Of a stretch of 45,637 nucleotides of DNA, positions 41,540-45,637 are shown piece after piece. Numbering within the stretch: the first letter of the stretch is position 1; each line of letters begins with the position of its first letter. Source of the DNA: an uncultured Acetobacteraceae bacterium (GTDB lineage Bacteria; Pseudomonadota; Alphaproteobacteria; Acetobacterales; Acetobacteraceae); NCBI GenBank assembly GCA_937873095.1, contig CALMVI010000050.1, positions 11,290 through 56,926 on the forward strand, given 5' to 3'. Both the position numbers and the translations under genes were made by a program. Under the pieces are notes generated by a model. That model was not told the DNA's origin, made no database searches, and worked only from the letters and a program-made list of their open reading frames with translations.

Positions 41540-43006
41540 TCAGACCAGCAGGCCCGGCTTGCGGTCCCTGAACAAGCCACGCAGTTCGCCGGCCAGGGCG
41601 GGAAAGGCGAGCGCGATGACGGCGGCGTAGGTGGCGGCTCCCGTAACCGACAGGCAGGCCAGGCGCGCCACGTCCGACAGCGAGCCGGGCAGCCAGCTGC
41701 GCTCGACCGCGACCACGCCTGCCATGACCGCGCCTGCGAAGAAGGGCCGCAACGGCGCCCAAACGACATCGCGAATCGAGAGGGACCCGCGACGGGACGC
41801 GATCACCGCTTCGGCGGCGAACACCACGGGGTAGGCGATCAGCCAGGAATAGCAGGCGCCCGAGACGCCCCAGGAACACCCGAGCAGGATGGCCGGCGGG
41901 AAGACGACCGCGCCCACGGCGGTGCACCAGAACGCCGCCTTGGCGTCTCCTATGCCCTGCAGGTAGTTGGGCACCAGGATGAGGAGGGCGCGGAAGATCA
42001 GCGCCACCGACAGGATGGACAGCAAGGGCCGTGCCGCGGCCCAGCGCGGCCCGAAGACGATGTCGACGATCTCCGGCGCGGTGCTGCCGATGCCGAGGAA
42101 GACCGGGATCGCCAGCAGCGAGGCGAGCCGCAGCGCCTTGAGGATGTAGAACCTGGCGTCCTCCAGCCGGCCCTGGACCATGGCGAAGGCGGGGAAGGCC
42201 ACCGAGTTGACGATCGGCGCAATCTTGTTGACGGGCAGGGCGGCAAAGTTGAGCACGACCGTGTACAGCCCCAGATCCGCCGCCCCGAGCACACGGCCGA
42301 CGATCAGCACGTCGGCCGAGGTCATGACGGACCAGGCGAGGTACTCCAGCGTGCTGAAGGCGCCGTAGCCCAGCAGCGGCCAGACCGGACGGAAGTCGAA
42401 TCGCGGCCACACGTAGAACGTGTGGGCGACGACGAGGAAGACGACCTGCCGGCTGACGTTGGTGGCCAGCCAGCCCATCATCAGCGACCAGACGCCATGC
42501 CCGGTATAGGCGAGCGCGATGACGACGATGGACCCGAGCAGCCCGGAGGTCAGCTCGGCCGCGAAGATCGGCCTGATCCGCATCAGCTTCGAAAGCGACA
42601 TGCGCGGCAGCGTCGTCATCGCGTTGAACACGAAGCCGAGGCTGGAGACCTGGATCAGCGGCGTCAGCCGGGCATCGCCGTACCAGGACGCGATCGGGTA
42701 GGCAGCCAGGGCGAGCGCCACCGCAAGGATGACGGCGACGACGATGAGCAGGCCGAAGGCGCTGGCCAGGACCTCCGGGGATACGTCCTTGCGGGCCACC
42801 AGCGCGTCGCCCAGCCCGAGGTTGGAGAAGCCGAGCATGAAGCTGAGGAACACCTGCGATATGGTCATCAGGCCGTAATCGCTGGGCGAGAGCACGCGGA
42901 TCACCAGCAGCGTCATCGCCCAGGTGAGGGCCTGGAAGCCGATCTTCATCACGATCGACCATCCCATCGCGGAGACGACGGTCTGGCGGAAACTCTCTGC
43001 GTTCAA
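41540..43006 (-). CDS. Polysaccharide flippase (Wzx/MOP-type)
   Basis: A 488-residue inner-membrane protein with about twelve to fourteen helices, of the oligosaccharide/lipopolysaccharide flippase group in the MOP superfamily. Typical sequence includes MGWSIVMKIGFQALTWAMTLL at the start, RVLSPSDYGLMTISQVFLSF and the ADVLIVGRVLGAADLGLYTV segment. It probably moves a lipid-linked repeat unit across the membrane for the surrounding polysaccharide genes. It lies downstream of the FemAB-like gene on the same strand (82-base gap) and is convergent with the glycosyltransferase at 40202. Confidence 0.9.
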   Translation of the reverse strand: MNAESFRQTVVSAMGWSIVMKIGFQALTWAMTLLVIRVLSPSDYGLMTISQVFLSFMLGFSNLGLGDALVARKDVSPEVLASAFGLLIVVAVILAVALALAAYPIASWYGDARLTPLIQVSSLGFVFNAMTTLPRMSLSKLMRIRPIFAAELTSGLLGSIVVIALAYTGHGVWSLMMGWLATNVSRQVVFLVVAHTFYVWPRFDFRPVWPLLGYGAFSTLEYLAWSVMTSADVLIVGRVLGAADLGLYTVVLNFAALPVNKIAPIVNSVAFPAFAMVQGRLEDARFYILKALRLASLLAIPVFLGIGSTAPEIVDIVFGPRWAAARPLLSILSVALIFRALLILVPNYLQGIGDAKAAFWCTAVGAVVFPPAILLGCSWGVSGACYSWLIAYPVVFAAEAVIASRRGSLSIRDVVWAPLRPFFAGAVMAGVVAVERSWLPGSLSDVARLACLSVTGAATYAAVIALAFPALAGELRGLFRDRKPGLLV

Positions 43007-43088
43007 CGGGGCTTCCCCAGTGCGGCGGCAGGACCAGGATGGCGAGGGTGCGCCCGTGCCGGATGGCAGGGCAATGCAGGGTCGCCGA

Positions 43089-44156
43089 TCACGCGCTGTT
43101 ACTCAAGCGCATCGTTCGAGCCAGCCCGCCAAGCCGCCCGGCGCAGTGGCGGGCGATCTGCAGCGCGCCTGCCGCGCGCCACGGCACGGCCAGCAGGACC
43201 CCCGCGCGCTGCCGCCGCAGGCCTGTCCAGGACTGCTTGTAGGGATCGTCGCCGCGGCCGAAATCCAGCTCCCTCACCTGCTCCTGCTCGATCAGTCGGC
43301 GCACCATCAGCCCGGTCAGCACGGTGCCGGGCGCCAGGTGCTTGTAGGCTTCGTCGTGGGCGAGCTTCTGCACGCCCGCCCAGCCGGCATGGACCAGCCA
43401 GAACTGCGCGGCGACGGGGACGCCCGACAGGGCGAGCACGCCGAGCCGCACGCGGCCGGCGGGCGTGCAGGCGCGGATCAGCGCGGGGTTGAACGCCGGG
43501 TGGGGTTCGGGCTGCTTCCAGCTCGCGGCATAGACCTGCTCGTAGGCGGCGAGCGCCTGCTCCAGCCCTTCCTGCCCGTCCGTCACGGTGAGCACCGCGC
43601 CCTGCCCGTCCATCAGCCGGCGGGTGCGGCGGGCGATGGCCGACCGCAGCGGACCGGGACGGGAAGCCAGGTAATCGTCCCAGGTCAGGCCCGCCACCGG
43701 CAGGTGCCAGTTGCCGAAATGGTCGAAGCGCAGCGGCACCAGCCCGGCCAGGCGCAGCCCAGACAGCAGCGGCGACGCCCAAGCGGCATCGGCGTCCATC
43801 GCGTCCAGCCGGGTCAAGGCGAAGCCGCGCCAGGCGCGCCCCAGCGCCAGGCCCAGGGCGGACAGGACGCGGGCGGGCAGGCCCGGCCGCAGCATGGGGG
43901 ACCACAGGGCGGTGTAGGGCGTCGTCAGGGCGGAGAGCCTGCCCGCACGCTCCTGCATCGCGAACACGGCCAGCGTGTCGGCGCCGCTGCGGACGACGTG
44001 GAAGCTCGGCTGCTGGCCCGGCTCCAGGCCGGCCTGCGACATGGTGCGGTACCACTCGGCGGTGGAGAACGCGTCGGCGCCCGCCAGGGCGCGCGCCTGC
44101 TCCGGCAGCCCGTCCCAGTCGTGCAGGCGTTCGACGGTCAGGCGGTCGTCACGCAC
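43089..44156 (-). CDS. FemAB/CelD-like GNAT-fold acyltransferase
   Basis: A 355-residue protein of the Acetyltransf_6 (CelD/FemAB-like) group. The GNAT-like second half has GVPVAAQFWLVHAGWAGVQKLAHDEAYKHLAPGTVL (parts) and ELDFGRGDDPYKQSW, both diagnostic. The first half is a divergent GNAT copy. Such proteins are common in exopolysaccharide loci and may modify the polymer or its precursor; the donor is unknown. The start is GTG 44156, overlapping the YdcF-like gene by 8 bases, so they are probably co-translated. A second relative begins at about 44992 on the plus strand. Confidence 0.85.
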   Translation of the reverse strand: MRDDRLTVERLHDWDGLPEQARALAGADAFSTAEWYRTMSQAGLEPGQQPSFHVVRSGADTLAVFAMQERAGRLSALTTPYTALWSPMLRPGLPARVLSALGLALGRAWRGFALTRLDAMDADAAWASPLLSGLRLAGLVPLRFDHFGNWHLPVAGLTWDDYLASRPGPLRSAIARRTRRLMDGQGAVLTVTDGQEGLEQALAAYEQVYAASWKQPEPHPAFNPALIRACTPAGRVRLGVLALSGVPVAAQFWLVHAGWAGVQKLAHDEAYKHLAPGTVLTGLMVRRLIEQEQVRELDFGRGDDPYKQSWTGLRRQRAGVLLAVPWRAAGALQIARHCAGRLGGLARTMRLSNSA

Positions 44157-44886
44157 GCAGCGAGTACCACAGGCAGCCGATCCATTCGTGCAGGCCGTAA
44201 TAGCTCTGCTGCCAGGCCGAGACGCTGGGCACCAGCATGCGCGGCGCCAGCGGCGGCCAACGCTCGGGGTCCACGGGTGCGGCCACCGCGCGCAGCCCGG
44301 CGGCGCGGAAGGCGATCAGCGCGCGGCGCATGTGCCAGGCATGGGTCACCACGTAGACCGTATCGATGTGGCTGGCGCGCAGCACGGCGGCACTGTCGGC
44401 CGCGTTCTGCCAGGTGTCCTTCGAGGCCTGTTCGAGCCAGAGCGTCGGCAGCCCGAAATCCTGCTGCAGGCTGTCCGCCATCAGGGAAGCGATGCTGGGC
44501 GCGCCGGGGCGTATCCTGCCGCCTGACGCCAGGATGGGCAGGCCGGTCGCCCGCGCCAGGCGGGCGCCGGCGCGTTCGCGCTCGAGCGTCAGGTGGCCGA
44601 CGCCGAACCCGCCTTCGGCTTTCTGCAGCTCGACGATGTCGCCGCTCAGGATGACGATGGCCTGCGGCGGGTCCGCGTCGTCCGGCGTGACCGGCAGGCC
44701 GGTCTCGAGCGACGCCATCAGGGTGCCAGACACCAGCGGTATGGACAGGATGGTCAGGCCGGACAGGCCGGCGGCCAGCAGGATGCGCCCGGCACGCCGG
44801 CGGCGGAACACCGCGCCGAGGCAGCTGGCGAGAAGGCAGTTCAGCGGCGGAACCACAAGCAGGGTGGGCAAGGCGGCCAGGGACAT
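44149..44886 (-). CDS. YdcF family (DUF218) membrane protein
   Basis: A 245-residue protein from ATG 44886 (MSLAALPTLLVVPP), with two N-terminal membrane segments and a DUF218/YdcF domain. Family motifs are AIVILSGD, the SKDTWQNAADSAAVL segment and VVTHAWHMRRALIAFR. YdcF-type proteins are linked to envelope glycan metabolism (ElyC/SanA relatives) and are often found in EPS clusters. A start at 44922 is possible but would add only a short unlike stretch. It is the first gene of the YdcF-FemAB-flippase run and divergent from the truncated gene at the window end. Confidence 0.87.
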   Translation of the reverse strand: MSLAALPTLLVVPPLNCLLASCLGAVFRRRRAGRILLAAGLSGLTILSIPLVSGTLMASLETGLPVTPDDADPPQAIVILSGDIVELQKAEGGFGVGHLTLERERAGARLARATGLPILASGGRIRPGAPSIASLMADSLQQDFGLPTLWLEQASKDTWQNAADSAAVLRASHIDTVYVVTHAWHMRRALIAFRAAGLRAVAAPVDPERWPPLAPRMLVPSVSAWQQSYYGLHEWIGCLWYSLRA

Positions 44887-44991
44887 GGGCGTTCTGTGCC
44901 CGACTCCTGCGCCGGCAACCATCCCGCATCGCGTCTGCCAGCGAGCGGCCGGCCTGGAGAATCTGCCGCCCGACGCCTACAAGCCGTGGCC

Positions 44992-45637
44992 GTGCAGCGT
45001 GCAACCCTAGAACCGGTGGGCGACCTAGACGGGCTCGGCCGTCGCTGGCGCGCGCTGGAGTCGCGATGCGAGCCCGGCTTCTTCCGCAGCTGGACGTTCC
45101 TGGGCTGCGACGCCGAACGCCGGCTCGCCGGCGCCTGCCTGCTGAGCGTGACGCAGGACGGGTGCGACGTGGCGCTGGGCCTGCTCGGAACGGCGCGCGG
45201 CCGGTTCTGGCTCAACGAGACCGGGGTGGCTGCGCTGGACGCCCCGTTCATCGAACATAACGGGCTGCTCGCCGGTCCGGAGTGCGGCAGCGCGGTGTCG
45301 GCCGCCCTGCGGCACGTCGCCAGGAGGCGCAGGGCCGTCGTCCTGTCCGGGGTGGACGGCCAGACGATGGCGGCCGCGCGCGAGGCCGGCTGGCTGGTGC
45401 CGACCCAGAGCCGCTTCGCGCCCTGCGTGACGCTGAGCGCGCCGGAGCGGCCGTTCCTGGACACGCTGAGCGCGAACGCGCGCGCCCAGATACGCCGCTC
45501 GCTTCGGTCGTACGGTCCGGGGCTGCAGCTTCGCAGGGCCGGGACCGGGACGGAGGCGCTGGACTGGTTCGGGGTGCTGACGGAGCTGCACCAGGCAAGC
45601 TGGACCAGGCGCGGCAAGCCGGGGGCGTTCGCCACCG
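44992..45637 (+). CDS. FemAB/CelD-like acyltransferase, truncated by window end
   Basis: An open frame that runs off the end of the window, with at least 215 codons. It is a relative of the acyltransferase at 43089 but of another subtype: DLDGLGRRWRALESRCEPGFFRSWTF, GCDVALGLLG (read as QDGCDVALGLLG), SANARAQIRRSLRSYGP and the LHQASWTRRGKPGAFA end are typical of EPS-associated Acetyltransf_6 proteins. Start codons are GTG at 44986, 44992 or 45016; none has a good ribosome site, and I chose 44992. It has no stop here and is not a pseudogene on present evidence. Confidence 0.8.
   Translation, partial: MQRATLEPVGDLDGLGRRWRALESRCEPGFFRSWTFLGCDAERRLAGACLLSVTQDGCDVALGLLGTARGRFWLNETGVAALDAPFIEHNGLLAGPECGSAVSAALRHVARRRRAVVLSGVDGQTMAAAREAGWLVPTQSRFAPCVTLSAPERPFLDTLSANARAQIRRSLRSYGPGLQLRRAGTGTEALDWFGVLTELHQASWTRRGKPGAFAT

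Overview
The window is chromosomal DNA from a high-GC Gram-negative alphaproteobacterium, most likely of the Rhodospirillales/Acetobacteraceae. The evidence is the gene sets: the Lpt lipopolysaccharide transport operon, nrdR-ribD-ribE-ribBA-ribH-nusB-thiL, a Tim44-like/MltA pair divergent from secB, bpt, a CcrM-like beta-class methyltransferase and an aspartate-type HemB. Nearly all of it is dense coding sequence with frequent 1-4 base stop/start overlaps. I saw no phage, insertion sequence with a transposase, or CRISPR array.

Layout. 1-600: a small secreted Gly/Trp/Tyr-rich protein and tRNA-Leu(CAG). 610-3900: ribonuclease D, convergent with lptC-lptA-lptB. 4273-7713: motB-motA and a GT39-type membrane glycosyltransferase. 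7760-13361: guaA, divergent from a 1,297-residue repetitive surface-type protein. 13517-17549: an orphan DNA methyltransferase, mltA and a Tim44-like gene on the minus strand, then a histidine phosphatase and secB on the plus strand. 17693-22971: the riboflavin/NusB/ThiL operon led by nrdR. 23102-25342: a GH26-like secreted glycoside hydrolase and an unrecognised ORF in the same frame, separated only by one TGA. 25736-28221: an amino-acid permease and hemB. 28238-32173: a DUF938 methyltransferase, two glycosyltransferases and an acyltransferase. 32224-36988: a PDZ protein that looks like a dead S1C protease, a DUF4160/DUF2442 pair, a penicillin-acylase-type Ntn hydrolase and bpt. 37107-45637: a cell-surface polysaccharide region with GDP-heptose genes (gmhA, a fused hddC-gmhB, hddA), a TIGR03087-type glycosyltransferase, a flippase, two FemAB/CelD-type acyltransferases (one cut by the window end) and a YdcF protein.

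How it fits together. Much of the window serves the envelope: LPS export, peptidoglycan turnover, protein export, flagellar stators, sugar-nucleotide supply and exopolysaccharide assembly. The rest is core metabolism (GMP, riboflavin, haem, ribonucleotide reductase control).

The clearest structure outside genes is a set of palindromic intergenic repeats, mostly between convergent genes. Near-identical 49/50 bp units lie at 4043-4091 and 37048-37097, and 34 bp units at 4196-4229 and 17553-17586. Two elements of about 107 bp, at 36991-37097 and 40074-40180, have terminal inverted repeats. I found no convincing wholly new multi-gene system. The best leads are the methyltransferase start beside a G5 tract, the GH26-like/TGA/ORF arrangement, the protease-like protein without its triad, and the repeats.
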